Notes: generated by a model from the sequence alone, not told the origin. 64,000 nucleotides of DNA from Cyclina sinensis (GCA_012932295.1 JAAONU010000018.1:4210206-4274205); one strand, 5' to 3'; positions 1 to 14,570 are shown, numbered from the stretch's first letter. Translations and numbers: made by a program.

Positions 1-3000
1 AGAGGTTAATCGCGTGCCAAAATATATGCATCATCCCCATATGTCTAGTTACCAGACAACTTGGAACCTTCAGAGAGCCAGTACAGCTTCTAGTGAAAGT
101 TCTGTGGACATTCTGTCTCACTCCTACGGGAAACACAAGGACAAATCGGCTCTTAAATCATCTTATAACATACCCACTATGCCACACTCACGTGATCATG
201 ACGTCATACCGGAAGAAGTTCCAGAAGAACAAGTGCCGGTAATGGAACGGACCGGAACAAGCACAGAATATGATGGGTCTTCAAGTATTCCTAGAAGTGT
301 AACGACTGACGCTTCAGGTTATAATGAAATGGAGGGCGCTGGACACCAAAGACGCTGGCAGCAAGATTATCAAAATTCATATTCAGACAATGAGAAACAG
401 TTAATAGAACAAATGAAAAGAATGAAGAAAGAACATTCACATATTTTGAGAACTTACGAGGATAGAATTAACAAACTGATGGCTAAAATGCACGAGTTAC
501 GGAGTATAGCGGAAATGTTGGAGAACTCGAGTACAAAGTCGTCGCCATACGGAATGATAGCTAACAAACCAGGGGTTCTCAGCATTTTCAGTAAGTTTCA
601 TTCAGTTAGTTTTCAACAGAAAATCTTTATTAATAGAGTGCCATGGTCAGTATTCTGTAAAGCCCTGATTGAAGTTATATGTCCGATAACAAAGTTATTG
701 TCTAGATAATTGGTCACAAGCCACATGTGAGGCGAAATGGTCGGAAGCAGTTCAATTGATAGCTTTTCTGACTAATAGAGGGATTTCATGCTAATTTTCT
801 GTGAATCAGTCAAAATATTAATTTTAATTCCTCAAATCTGCAACCAGGCAAGTATAAATCAATTACTCGACATGATAAAGATCATATGTCCAGTTTTAAT
901 TGATTTCTGTGACAATCAAAATCTCTGTTATAATTGGTGTAAATTTCCCTGTGTGTCTAGAATAATTGAGGCTGCCTGCCGGTTCAAAATTGCCGGCTGC
1001 ACTCTGTATTAGTGTCTTTTAATCAATAATTTGGTTTTGAAAAGTTCTTAATAAGCAGCTTAGACCTTTTAATTAGTAGCTTAGAACTGAAAAAGAAAAA
1101 AAAACACATTGGATTTTGGTTGTCACATGCATTTCAGTCTTTGATTTGCTTCCATTACGATTTTACACTCAAACGGTATTATTATATTAATATCATGACT
1201 GAAACTAGAATTTGATGTGCAGTACGTTCATAGAAAACCCGATATGATAATCATTTTCTTTAAAAGATGCGAAAGCTGAGACCGATCGAAAGGCGTCGTC
1301 TGCTGTAACCGGAAATGACGTTGATCATCCGCCGCCGCTTCCACCAAGACCAGGCCGCGGAAACAGACTGAATCCGAATAAGCCTTTCATACAGACGTCA
1401 GTTAAGATGAAGACATTTCCATGGACAAGAATTATCCTGAAAGACGACAGTAAGATGTTTTTTCTTTGTTTTCTGTATGAAAATCTAGACAATCATATAA
1501 GTACATATGTTCGCAATAAGTGGCTATCTGAAGCCAGTACACGGATAGATGACGGTATAGTGTCACTAATTTTAAAATCTACATTTGTAAAAAGTAGCCT
1601 CTTTCGTTTATGTTTAGTAAAGTGTTAATATGTGACCATGGGAGGACCTTTGAACGAATGTTTATGCAGTTTGTAACAACCAGTCGCTTTCATACTTCCT
1701 AAAATTTAACGATATCAATATGACAAAGCAAGAAGACGTTGTTTCAGACCACTTTGTTCGACTCCTTAATTTATTATCATGAAAAACTATGGATATTTTC
1801 TGTATAGGTAAAGGAAACGAGATATCCTTAAACTTGACAGCCGAAACAATAGCAACAGTTTGTGAAATGTTTAGCGAATTTAGGTTATAGTTTAGGCACT
1901 ATTCATTTTAGTTTCGCATGAGTAATGGATTACATCACGCGAAAGAAAACATTGTCATGTGAATGAGGCAGTAGTTTAAAAGGTCAAAGTTTATTTAATT
2001 TTTTTCTTCCTCATTTTAAGTAAATATAAGTTTATCTTTCACAGTGAGAATTCTCTCTGAATATAGATCTAAGCATAATACAAACATCTGATTTACTTAA
2101 ACGTGGGCGAAAACGTAGGTAGGTGTCCTCAAAAATGCATAAATTACATTTTTGTTTTTAACCCGAAAATAGCTTGTCAGCATTTATGGCGTAAGATGTA
2201 TTCTTGTATTCTTGTATTTTTTCTTTTTCTTGCTCTACTTCAAAAAGGTTCATATCAGATACAGAAAGACAAATATAGCCTTTGTCGTATTGCCGTGCTT
2301 AAACATTGCACGCGCTTTTTACTGGACACACGTCTGATATGCTTAAACATATTGTCAAAAATGTTTTTTTGTTAACTTCGATTCATTATACTGAATCTCG
2401 TTTTCTTTCAAAAATGAAATGCACTAGCGGCTTTAATACCTTCGTGAAATAATCATGAGTGAAGAAATAGAGTTTTGAGCTAACTGATAGCCCCCGCACG
2501 AGACGTTATAAAACTGCGAGTCATAATGAAAAGGTTTACCTGATCTTGTTTCATAGATTTTGTCTTTACAAACTAACTTTGACTTTACATTATTAGAGTA
2601 TTATTAAGAGAAAATTACAGTTTATGACAGTTACTCTAAAATGACTCGTCTGTTCACGTGTGCGTGTGTGCAAACAGGATAAGTCAGCCTTGATGTCATG
2701 TTATACAGATTTATTAACATTCTTAAGTTTAATGCTTAATAACTAACAGTGGATTTCTAAACGACGTTCTTAAATGCAATCTGATCTAAAACAGATTTTA
2801 GAAGATAAAATTTGACGCCTTTGAATTTCGATAAAAATTATACGTTTGAGTAAAGTCAAAATGGACGACATTTTATACCACTAACAGTATAATAGAGTGC
2901 ATACCCATAAAATACAGAAAACCAATTAATATGCAATTACACTGCGTCTCTAATATGCCTTTCATCACTATTAAACTACCGTTAATATTGCCTTCCGGTG

Positions 3001-6000
3001 ATAATAGGCTATTTGTTTCTGGTTTCTTAATTAAGATAGGACCGTAATGATAAAATATTTCCGAAAAGTCTCTGCTTAATGTTTGAACTAAACGGTCTAC
3101 TTTTCGACTAATGACAGAAGTAATTTAAACACATTCAACACGTCATGGCATATTAAGTTTTTATACATTCCGTTTATTATTCAAATAGTTTAATGCTCAT
3201 ACCATCGGTGTATATCATTTTTTTTGCAATTATGATTGAATATGAGACATAATTTGATGCAAATGAGCGGATCAGATTTTCATTTAAGCCTGCTCCACAG
3301 GTGTTCTTGACATAGTAAGGAAAGAAAAAGATAACATCATGCAAGCATCTACATAACTTTATTGACAGACAAAATTTGTGCGGTGACATGTAATTTTGTG
3401 AATTTTCATTTGTGCTTCTTGAATAGGATGAATGTAACATGCACGTGCACCTGCGTCCCTCAACTATCAATTACTACATGCACGTTCATTGGACTGTAAA
3501 ATAGTTAAGAAAATCAATTTGATTTAACGCTTTAATGGTCAGCTTCACTTACGCCATTTATTGAACAATAAAACAGCAGAACAGCATGTCTGGCATTGTC
3601 TGCATTTAAATTACAAACATATTGTTAAAGGGTAGAAACTCTAAATTATCATCGCCATAAAGTAGAATGACTAAATATATGTTAATGTCTTTATATCAGA
3701 GTTTCCAGCTGTTTTACTTTCAGTTTACCTCCATACATACAGTCATTTTGAGGCGTTCGAAGCATAATGTGTATCAAATATTCTTTAAAGCAAAATTATC
3801 AACATTATAAACAACAACAGTGACAAACACAAAGTCATCGCCATCATTTTCATCACTACTGTCGTCACAGTCCTCTTCCTCCTCCTCCTCCTCATCATCA
3901 TTAGCAATATCATCATCATCACCGCCGTCATCATAATCTTCATCAACAACAACAATAACAACATAAATAGGAGCAACAGACAACAACAGTTATCTGAGTC
4001 GCTTCAAAAAGATGAAGACAAAACCGTTTCTTTCATTAAATACCGCTATAATATGTATTTATCTACTATCGTATTTCATATTCTTTATATATTTTTTAGA
4101 CCTGTGAATTAAAACTTTTACTCTACATAATAAGGAGATTTTACTCCGCTTCGCGCGACTTACATCTATACTTGAAAGACGTTATATAGTGACCTAGTTG
4201 CGTGTTTGAAATACCATCTTCGAACAGCTGTTTAAACAAACATAATTCATACGCTTGGAATTTCTTCGAAACAAGGTATTTTTTCTTTCATCTTTGGAAA
4301 AAGTATTAAAATAGTTAAAACTCATTTTGTTATGGCATTTTTGGATCGAACAATTTTATAATCAGAAGCATTACAAATACCTTTCGACTGTAGCTCCAAT
4401 ATGTTTACATTATGTTTTCAAATGGCGAATTGAAAATAAAGATACATTAATATTATTAATATCTGAACGAAGTATTATATTCACGTGTTATGAAAAAATG
4501 TGAAAGACTAGTAATATTGTCTCAAACTGAAAGCGATTTTTTGCCACAGTTTTAAAATATTTGTTTAAGAACTCAACATTGCAGTCTAAATGAATTCTCG
4601 ATTTATCTGAATTTTAACTACTCGAATCAACAGTGTAAGAATTACATGGCTGCTGGAGTCAACTTTTTAACACTAAACAATTGGACCTACTTTCAAGTTT
4701 AGTATCAACATATTTACATATAAAAACTTGTTAGAAACATCAAATAGAAGTACATTAAAAGCCAAAAGAACTTCAGTTTATATATGCACGTACAATACAC
4801 ACAAAGCAGCAGCAGCAACAACAACAACAACAACAACAACAACAAATAAAACAAAAAGCATAACAAAGCGGAACTACATGAAAGAGATCCGTATGGAAGT
4901 ACTGGTAGTAGATACCAGTACTGTTTAGTAATCTCGAGCTCCAGGAATGTCTATTTTATGTTGATAAATGCTTTCATACAACAATATGAAATACAGTGTA
5001 ATCTTTCATGTGCAAACAGCATTAGGGAAAAAACTAGTCGGGTTTGTTGTTAAAAAAAGGTTATAACATATTATAAATAATAAAATCACACTTTGTTTGA
5101 AAAAGCTTATAGGTGTTTGTATGGAAAAGTCACGTGACACGTGAGAATGGACAAAGTCTGTGATACATGCAATGTCAGGTTATGTTATATACATGGTCTG
5201 TGATATATGCTATGATAGGTCATGTATTATACATGGTCTGTGATACATTCTATGATAGGTTATGTTATATATATAGTCTGTGATACATGCTATGATAGGT
5301 CATGTTATAAACACGGTCTGTGATACATGCTATAATAGGCCATGTTATATACATGGTCTGTGATACATGCTAAGAGAGGCCGTGTTATATATATTTGTAG
5401 GTATAGATGAACAGACAACAATATGGCACACAATGATGGAACCGAAGATTGACTCTGAGGAGATTGAAAGGCATTCATTATTATATATTTATTGTTTGTT
5501 AATTTTGCCAATTGTCGAGGGGCAAAAGTTAAACGTATCTATCTGCTTCTGTATTCAACAGCACTTCAAACGTTTCGCTTTTTCTGTCGATTTTCAACAA
5601 TGCATATTACCTACTCTAACTTCTGACTGTTAAACGTGTCCCCTCGTCAGTATCTTATATCCTAAGTAAGGTACTCTTGTCGACAAGAAGAGTTATAGAA
5701 AGGTCACGAACTTTTCCACGGGATTCAAACCCCACTCTGTTTTATTAATTTATCATATCAGATTACAGGAAAATAGGCAATATAAAGTCGTTTCAGAAGA
5801 AATGCAATTGAAATAAATTGATGAAAAAATAATTCAGTTTTAGAATGACTCGTGTAGAAATGTCAGTCGACGTTTGATGTAGATTTAGTCAGACTATTTA
5901 TTTAAGTAATCTTAGCACAGGGTAGTTAATTCCTAAAAATGTAAAAAAACTGTTTTTGCTAAATTACTTTGATGATTTTTACCACTTCATGTCCTCCAGC

Positions 6001-9000
6001 AATGTTTCATAATAGCTAAAAATAACTTTTTTAAGTATTGGCAAACATACGTAAATTTCAAATTGATAAAAGCCCGTTTATGGTGTTTAAGTAACAATTA
6101 TAGTTCTTCAGGTAGAGAATAAAATTTCTGTTTAATGTTTTTTTGTTTCAGCTTCATTTACTATCTGGCAAATTTTGTTTAGTAAATTGCCTTTTTCAGT
6201 CTTAAATTAAGTAATTTACAATTTTTAACACTGTATGAATTCTGATGCATTTATAATGCGTTTTCTATGGAAGAGTTGTTTCCCTTGAAACTGTTTTTTT
6301 TTTTTTTTACTAGAAAAAATTCTAAACCTTTTTATTTGTAACTGTTACTGCTAGGTTGTTCAGTACTCAGTTGATCTCACAGACGGACGGTGCCACACTC
6401 TACGACGATATTATCATACGACGTGGACGTTCCAGACAGCAGGTAAAGACTTTGTAAAGTTAATTTGACAGCTGCAAAAATGAACGATACGTCTGTATTT
6501 TCTCTAGCTGCTTTTGGCAAACGATACTCCATTTCCAGATTTTGTTATTCAGAGTAAATAACTGATAAACATTTTAACTAGACAAATGAAGGTATATTCA
6601 AAAGAATGAAGGTAGAACGTGCAAATCAGTTTAAACTTAATATGAATTTTTAAACGAATTTATTTGCATCCCACGGTAATAAAATCAGTCTTCTTATTTC
6701 ACCCGCTAACAATAATAACAAAAACACCACCACCACCTGCGAACAATGAACTCTGTTTTATTTCCAGTTGGTGAGTATTTACGACACAGAACGCTCCAAA
6801 CGTATAGTGATCTGTATGAAGTGTTTGCGAGCTACCCTGAATGACGTTGTGGCCTCTGTATCGAGCCTTGACACGTCACATATCAGTCACGAGGGGCTGG
6901 CTGAGCTCATGGAGCTCCTGTCACCGACGTCAGACATTGATAAAATACTTCACCACGTTAGAAAGAAAGGGGCAGGTACGAACTATAAAGATGTTTACTT
7001 TTGCAATAGAAGAGATTTTCTAGTGGCATAATGCCTTCAAGGTTAGGATCGGGAGGGGGAAAGACAGGCACTTGAAAAGATTGACGTTCTTTCAAGAGCT
7101 TTACACCTTTAGCTGTCTTTATTTTGCAATCAAAGATGTGTTCATTAAAGCGACCATGACAGTATTTTCGAAGTTCTCCGTTCAATTGAAAGTTTCTGGT
7201 AATTGAAAGCTAGTATATACTGTTGCTTTATCTAGAACGTTTACGTTTCATTGTCTTCTATCGTTACTTCAGTATCTTCAAATCATAGCAGAGAGAATAA
7301 GAACGATAAGGTCATTTTATCTCTGGTCATTATGTCTTCCTTTTAAATCAATAAGCAAAATGTCCCCGTGTAGATATTACGTGTTGACTTTTCAGAACGG
7401 CACGTTTGTAGCAGATTACAAAGTTTAGCGCTTTTTCCAAAGTTTAAGTATCAAATTAAAAAATTACTTAAAATGCCGTTGATTCCAATACTGTCAAAAG
7501 ATTTCTTTTCACAAAGACTTGTGTACAAACCCAGGTACAAATACACGTCCTATCTATGTTTCAGGTCATCTTGACCACCCAGAGTATCTGGTGTTTGAGT
7601 TATCGAAGGTTGACCATTTCAAGGACAGACTGGAGTTCATTCGATTTCGCTTCAAGCTACTCTGGCACTTATTTGAAATAGGTGAGTGCAACTGTTCTCT
7701 CGTTGTAACACAAATTTAGCTGTTAAACTGTGAGTCATACAGTTTACCTTGAATTACTGCTGTAGAAATTTTAAGAACATATGCAATATAATACTTATTA
7801 ATGACATTGAAAGCCCACCTCCTGTGTATGCATGAGGAAATAGGTGTAATTGCATCAGATATAAATATAGATTTTGATGTAACATCTGTCTTTGGGATAG
7901 GAAAAATGTAAATGTATGCATTTAAAAAGAATAACTTAAAACTTCCGCCCAAAATGTTCCACATGACTTGATGTTAAAGGCAACAGTTTAAAAAAAATGG
8001 AGCAAACGTTGTATAGTTATAGGTTGAGTGTTATACCCGAAATTTACAAAAATGTCGTTTTTAACTTTACAGATCAACAGCTTAGGGAGCTCCATACTGC
8101 ATGTGATGAAATTTCAAACAGGTAATATCCCTAAAAATACAAATAAAGCCACAAAGTACGACATAAATATATATTGGTATCCTTTGATATTTATGTAAAT
8201 TTGCCGTTCTTAATTAATAGCATTAATAAAATAATGCTATATTTTGGTCACATATATGATTTCTTAAAGTTCAGAAATCTTGCCTATCTTCGTTACCAAA
8301 GGAATTACATACTGAGGCTCATATAAATTGCCTTTGCATTATAGTACATCTTTGAAGAACTTACTGGAAACATTGTTAGCGGTAGGCAATTACCTGAATG
8401 GAGCGACTGACATGGGTCAGGCAGACGGCTTTGGACTGGACGTACTCAACAAGATGAAGGAAATGCAAGACAGGGTTGGTACATGTATACTATAAGGAAA
8501 ATCTCTTGGTTGTTTGATTCTTTGACATCGAAGTTCAGTAGAAACATGAATATACGAACGTTTCAAATTTCCACTGTTTAAATGGCAGCCTCTGTAACGT
8601 ATCGCATTCAAAAGCCCAACAAGCCATCTACAAAAAATTCCATGTTTTAAGTATTTATTATATAGTCCAAATAAGACTGTAGAGGTAAAAGTCAGGACTG
8701 AATTCAACCGGCTGATTTTGAACCTGTGACCCCCGTCTACAGATTCTGGCAGCTGTTACGGTCGAGTGCACACTTACCTGCTTTGTCTGATAATTTTCTT
8801 TGATTCTTTAGCTCAGTGGTTTAGAGCGTTGGTTATTCATACTACTGCTCATCTAGCGGGGTGTGTTCTAATCGCACCTAAAGGTGGCCCTTTTCTTGGT
8901 GCATTGATTTTTTTTGTAAGACAGGAATCTGTGAAAAGCTGATTAATTTACTTATTGCCTGACTCACATTGTTGATAAATATCCGTAAAACTTTCTGTGA

Positions 9001-12000
9001 TGGGTTGCTAGATACATAAGTATTGGCAAATTACTACTTTCATTTAAAACCAGAAATGAGTGTTATTTACTTTATAGTTATCTAAATAAATCAACAAATG
9101 AAATGAACTATTATGTTGAATTATCTTCAACACAAACATTCACAATTAAATTTGCTCGTGGGCGTTGTGGTAATAGATTGTACACAATTGTAATAACATC
9201 AATGAAATGGTTATGTTAATTATTGTAATATAAAATACCAAAATGTATTACTTAATTAAGAAAACGTGATCTATTTCAATTCAAAACTGAAATGTTTTGT
9301 CTGCCAAATCATTCATGTTGTATTTGTATGTTTTAGACGAAAAACACACGAACAGAAAAAAGTAATAGAGAACTTCTTCACGCTAAGATATTGGGTTTTC
9401 TTACCAACCATATTGTTCTTACTATATCAAGTTATAAAGATTACGTGTCTTTTGATTTTACCCTGACTTTATCTGTCGTAGAATGATGTAAGGTTTATTG
9501 AAGAAAATTCTGTTTCTTTCAGGATGGTAAAGGGACATTACTCGAGTTTGTCTTAAAAACTTACTGCCAGATTTATGAGAATGAGGTAGATATAGGGTGT
9601 CCTACACGCTTTCGACTCCCCGAGCCCTCAAACATGAGACACGCCTCTCAGGTAGGTAATACAGAAAACTCAATGTACATTAAAATATTTTTTATGCTTT
9701 ATGCACAGGGGGCAACAAAACTTAGCAAAAATAATTTAAAGCAACAATTACGTTCTTAAAAATGCAACAACAGCAGCAGCAAATCTTTTACTCTCTATTG
9801 TAAGTGATACTGCTTTAAATCATCAAAATTGCCATTGTTAGTCTAAAGTTGTTTACTACTAAGGGTCAAACAAACTCTTAGGCACGTCAACGCTTTTTAT
9901 TTGCAAATACGAGTATGTCAGTAGTTACTGTTTAAGGGTACTTTGCACACCCTCACTAGAAAAATAAAACTCCGCTATGTTTCAGGTATCGTTTGAGGGT
10001 ATCCAGGATGCTCTAACCAATCTACATTCAGATCTCAGACACATAAGGGAAAAGGTAGATGTCTCATGTTAACTTAATTGAGGAAATTACTTTACCTGTT
10101 TACTGTTTAATTTCTACTAAATACGTTCCTTCTGTTTGTTCAGTAGGACAATACTGAATCATGTATAGTTTCTTCTCTTTTTCTGTTTATTTGTCCTATT
10201 CGTAATCTCATACCATTATATATTTTAGTCAAATTGTTTTAAGTGGTCAAACTTCACGCAGCGGCGTTATTCATACAATAAGGGAAGTAACTGTGTGTTT
10301 GATAAAAGTCCTCTCCCTTGCTGTCCTTCCTTTAAAGTTATGAACTCGAAAGCCTCGAGTAATTAGTAAAATAAAAGATAATTTGAGAAAAAAACTTTTA
10401 TGTATGACGAAATAATAACAAAGCAGTCTGATTTCAATTTGACAGTAACTTATACTTTGGTGAAGTATTTATTAATAAAGTTACTGTTTAGTAAGTGATG
10501 ATGTTTCGAGCAGGAGGTATGTTCCTTGATTTGATATATTCTTGTCTCTATGTTTAGTTGTTGGATCCTAGATTGAATAAGGATGTTATGAGACCTATGG
10601 ATAGTTTTCGAGTCAGTGCTGAGAATTTCTTTGCTGCAGGTAGGTGATACGTTAACACTTTTTCAGAAAATAGTTTGATCTTTTTGTACAAGATACGATT
10701 AATTAAAATATCAACAAGCAGTATTTCTGCTAAATGTTTAGTACCTTAGGATTTAAAATTACTCTTTCAGTTAGCTTTTTTTTTACTTGGAATTATCTAT
10801 TGTTAAGAATGTTTCTGTTGTGAAATATGGAAATCTAAATGATTTAATCATATATACTCTGACGTCTTTTAACCGCACGTTTCCATAAAAAGAGACATCT
10901 GTTGTTACCTCAATGGGTATTTTATCTGAAAAGTAAACTGCATATTTTTTTCAGCACTGGAGGTCATAGGTGAGCAAGAGAAAATTCTACAAGACACCCG
11001 AGATGTGTTTGACAAGACAACCACTTTCTTTCTGACGGACAATAAACATGTAAGTTATTTTATGTTACTAGGTTGATTATTTTGAAAGCAAAAACTTGCA
11101 CAGTGATATTTACTTTTATAATTCTTATCAACAATTAAACATGCATATATGTATAAGCGCCCTTGTATGGAAGGCACGACCGTGATAGCGACATTCAAGT
11201 AGTTCATATTAATTTAATTTCAATATCATTTTATCATGTTTACGTGTCACAATTTCTTCTTGAGATAAAAATTGTTATATATGCACACAAGCTATCATTT
11301 CTTAGATCAGTTTCAGCATAAATTCAGTTTGCACGACATACTGAATAACAATTCTTTGCTCTGAAACTGAGCGAAGTAAAAACAAATATCCATAACTGTA
11401 AACAAATGATTTCAATTGATATGCAAGTAAATAATTTATACATGTGTTATAAATGCATATTTCCTTGTCAGGTGACCCCTCAGCAGTTTTTCCAAATCTG
11501 GGCTGTGTTTCTTCACGACTGCAAATATTTCTGGAAGCTGGCCCATCGTCGATTGGCAAAAGAAAGATTCGAACTGGAGTTCAAAAGCAAAGGACAGTTG
11601 GTTAGTAAATCAGAATTTATCTGTGATTTTCTAACTAGTTTATCACTGAAACATGTACAAGTACAATAACTATCAGCGTGGACTATATATGAGAAGAATA
11701 TTCCTGATGAAGCCATTTTGTTGTACAATATGTATGCAAAAAGAAGTTACACAAGACGGAATCGAGTAATTGAAAATCCCAAAACCTCTTGGACTAAATA
11801 GATAAGTACTGAAGTTATTAACGCCGTGGGTAAATGCAAGTCAGAGCTGGTAACACTGCTCTGTCATCTGAAAATGAGTACAATTACTTGAGGATCTTTC
11901 AAGCAGTACTAGCTTTCATTGCGATGATTTTTACCAGTAGTGTAATTAAATGAAGCAATAAGATTTCTGAGACCTTTCTTCTTTTATAAATGTTTTTCAA

Positions 12001-14481
12001 ATTTTATTTCAGTCCGCATGCTCGTTGCAAGGTTACGGCAGTTTCCAGGCAGGGGTGATGAAAGGTGTGGACTCGTTGAATACTGCGGACCCAAAAACCT
12101 CTACAGCTCAAAGAAAGCATAACCGCTCTAATGAAAATCAAGACCCTTCCAAACCTAGCGTACCACCAAAACCAAGCCGATCTGGAAATACAGAACCTAA
12201 TTACAACACTGATCACAGTGACAGGTCTTCCTCGCCTAAACCTCTCACCTCAAACCCACCTTCTTCAATAGACGTATATAAACCCATGCCCAAAGCACCT
12301 ATACCAAACGGCCACGTGCATACAAATATTCCCATGGTGCCAAATTACGAAAACCAATCAGAGTTAGATAGACTGCAACAACAACAACAGCCACACCATC
12401 AGCTCCAGCATGCTCAGCATCATCATCAGCACACTGTGTTCGCAAATAATGCACCGCTTCACGAGACTTCCCCCGGAAGTACATATTACGGAAGTCCAAA
12501 CACTAGCCATGCTCATTCTAAGGACAAGAAGTCTTCTCAACAGTTCTCTCTAAAAACTTGGCTCAAACGAGAAAGGGAACAGGTGCGTAAAGAATTCGAA
12601 AGCGAGACTGTCACGTCATCACCAGAGTCAAAGTCTCACAGCTCAACAAAATCATTTTCAAGGTTTAAAAACTCTATGCTTCAGAAGTTTTCAGGGAGCT
12701 CTTCGAGTAAAAAGCAAGATAATCAGCCTAAAAGATCAAAAGAAAGCAAAGGTGTTACAGTTACTAGTAGGAACACGAGCGGACACCATGCTGTGCCGTA
12801 TGACGTCATCAGGAACAATTACAACTCGTCAGATGATGGTAAATTTAGCCAGACACACATGACTGCACGTGAGAATGGGGCCTTAAACCTTGACAGTCTA
12901 GAAGAATATAACAGACCTATACCAGACACCATCATTTCACCAATAGATGATCCCGAATGTGAAGAACCAGTGATACCAAAGGAAACTGACCATATGCATG
13001 CCTTCCAACCCCAGATTCGTGTCACAAATGAAAACAGTGTTGTCCAAAATGGGGATGTGAATAATAATGACAAAAATAGTGAAAATAAATTTAACAATAG
13101 TAATGCATGGACTCAGTCAAAAGGTCACGAAAATCCTTATGGACGTGTTCAAAAAGACAACCACAGTTCAAGCCATTCTAGAGATAACGTGTTTAATCAA
13201 AGCCCAGGCGAACATGGTGTTGAATCTAAAAGAGTTGTTGCACAGACGGTCCCACTATACAAAGCAAGAATAATTAACAATTACGAAAATCAAGGAAAAT
13301 TTGAAAACTCACATGCAGTTCGACAACAGGCGGAACCAGCCAAACCAATAGCATTTAATAGTCCTCAAGATAGATATAATGAAAACAGTGCATTTGAAAA
13401 TAAAAATGAAGAAAATAAAATCCCGTATTCTATATTTGATGTGGAACACCACAGAAATAAAAGCTTAGACAATACCCTTGCTGCCAGTTCACACGGATGT
13501 AGGACAGTAAATCACCAACAGTCTTTCAGTGATAATAGTCCGTATGGTTACCACAGTAAAGTAAACAAAAATATTGATAATGTGAGGAGTCCACATGGAA
13601 CACCTAGAAAACGAACTGTTCTTGAAAACAGGAACTATTTCACACCTGGAAACAGAGTACCAATGAATGTTCAGTCAATTGGTTCACTTATTGATAAGTT
13701 TGACAAATATAACAACAACTCATCCGAGACGAAGCAGTCAACCAATCAGAATGCTCTGTCTCCGTCAAAACAAGCTGCAATGACGTCAACTCCAGTAGCT
13801 CCAAGAAAATCAGCCACAAATGAAGACGAAAATGACGTTACCCCTCCTCTGCCACCAAGATTAAGTCTTTCACCGAGATCTAGTAATCAGGCTGCGTATG
13901 CAGATCCTGCAAGCGATTATAAGAATGCTTCAAGTTATAACACGCCGGACAGGCAGTCATACAGCTCTGCCCAAGCACGATTGGATAATCTGACATCCAG
14001 TAACTTCTCACCACCAAGCGCATATGGAACTCCGCAAGGTGATCAAGTACAGTCTAATCCAAACTGGTCACAAAATAATAACAGTAACTATTATACACCG
14101 GCATCTAGTAACGCTAGTCGATCTCGAAGTTTTTTCACATCGCCGCATTCCCGCAGTAACGCAGAAAGTGATAAACATGCGAATGATAACATTACACCCG
14201 AACCGTTCGCTCAAGGAAGCAGGGTACCAAATGGGTACCATTCTAGTCAACTTCCAGACCAACCAGAAGACAAGGACGATGGTTACCGGGCAATGCTGCG
14301 GAAAGCGGCGAACGTGACACAGTCGACGTATGGCAGACATACCAAGAACCTACCCCAGTACACAGTTCGACAGAGTTTTGGTTCACCTTACAGCGATTCT
14401 AACGTTACACCGTACAGTTCGAATACTGCAGTCAAATCATCCACCCATAACAATGACGAAGTGGCATATATGGCGTTTTAA
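1..14481 (+). CDS. Formin (FH2-domain actin nucleator), 3' part of gene, 14 exons
   Basis: Exons, all with GT-AG borders and matching phases: 1-590 (open to the window edge), 1267-1449, 1808-1883, 6355-6442, 6768-6975, 7565-7681, 8073-8121, 8345-8474, 9523-9651, 9986-10054, 10558-10639, 10955-11049, 11472-11600, 12013-14481. Joined they give 1470 residues plus stop (TAA). Residues ~130-174 look like a coiled coil. A single proline run (PPPLPPRP, nt 1329-1352) is a minimal FH1. FH2 runs ~244-648: it starts MKTFPWTRI, has the LFS knob end, FELSKVDHFKDRL, the signature GNYLN...GFGLDVLNKM (nt ~8393-8456), and ends at exon 13. Its ~405-residue length is normal. The 822-residue tail (exon 14) is Ser/Asn/Pro-rich with SVPPKPSR and PPLPPRLS SH3-type sites and a basic helix-like SLKTWLKREREQVRKEF. 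FH2 dimers nucleate and cap actin barbed ends. The subfamily is not clear: INF2/FHDC1-like is possible, and I see no DAD. Upstream exons (GBD/FH3?) lie outside. Exon 3 is the weakest call (donor gttata). Confidence 0.88.
3836..3960. repeat. Trinucleotide-rich tract (TCA/TCC/CAA)
   Basis: Imperfect TCATCATCA, CCTCCTCCT and CAACAACAA runs. They create acidic D/E-rich reading frames on the minus strand that are repeat artefacts. Confidence 0.8.
4806..4844. repeat. (CAG/CAA)n microsatellite
   Basis: About 13 units of CAG then CAA inside formin intron 3. Confidence 0.9.
5157..5396. repeat. 40-bp minisatellite, six copies
   Basis: Unit begins tctgtgatacatgctatgat and is exactly 40 bp. Six head-to-tail copies with scattered substitutions (for example cat/tat, ggtcatg/ggttatg). 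It lies in formin intron 3 and has no coding frame. Confidence 0.92.
8803..8882 (+). repeat. tRNA-derived SINE head (degenerate) in formin intron 8
   Basis: A-box-like TAGCTCAGTGG at 8809-8819 is followed ~45 bp later by a B-box-like GTTCTAATCGC. This is the internal Pol III promoter layout of a tRNA-derived SINE. No clean cloverleaf or tail is seen. Confidence 0.5.
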
Positions 14482-14564
14482 AAAATTCGTCTGACTCAAA
14501 GCATATGCATGTGAACTTTAACATGTACAAAAAATCAAAGTACAGAAAGTCACTGCATATGAAT

Positions 14565-14570
14565 AATAAA
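14565..14570 (+). promoter_or_regulatory. Poly(A) signal AATAAA of the formin gene
   Basis: First canonical AATAAA after the formin stop, 84 bp downstream. Further A/T-rich candidates follow up to ~15030, so alternative 3' ends are possible. Confidence 0.45.

Larger units (their letters stand above)
1884..6354 (+). other. Formin intron 3 (4.5 kb), no gene, simple repeats
   Basis: Largest intron of the formin gene. It holds a TCATCA-type trinucleotide tract (~3836-3960), a CAG/CAA tract (4806-4844) and a 40-bp minisatellite (5157-5396). I find no exon-like coding beyond the two flanking exons. Confidence 0.6.

Noticed and set aside
3774..3986. Acidic D/E-rich minus-strand ORFs
   Set aside because: They arise wholly from TCA/TCC trinucleotide tracts in a formin intron.
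5716..5736. tRNA-like B box GGTTTGAATCC on the minus strand
   Set aside because: No A box at the right distance; single-box match is not enough.
12004..14340. Antisense and out-of-frame ORFs over the formin last exon
   Set aside because: Shadows of a 2.4-kb coding exon; no motif or splice support.
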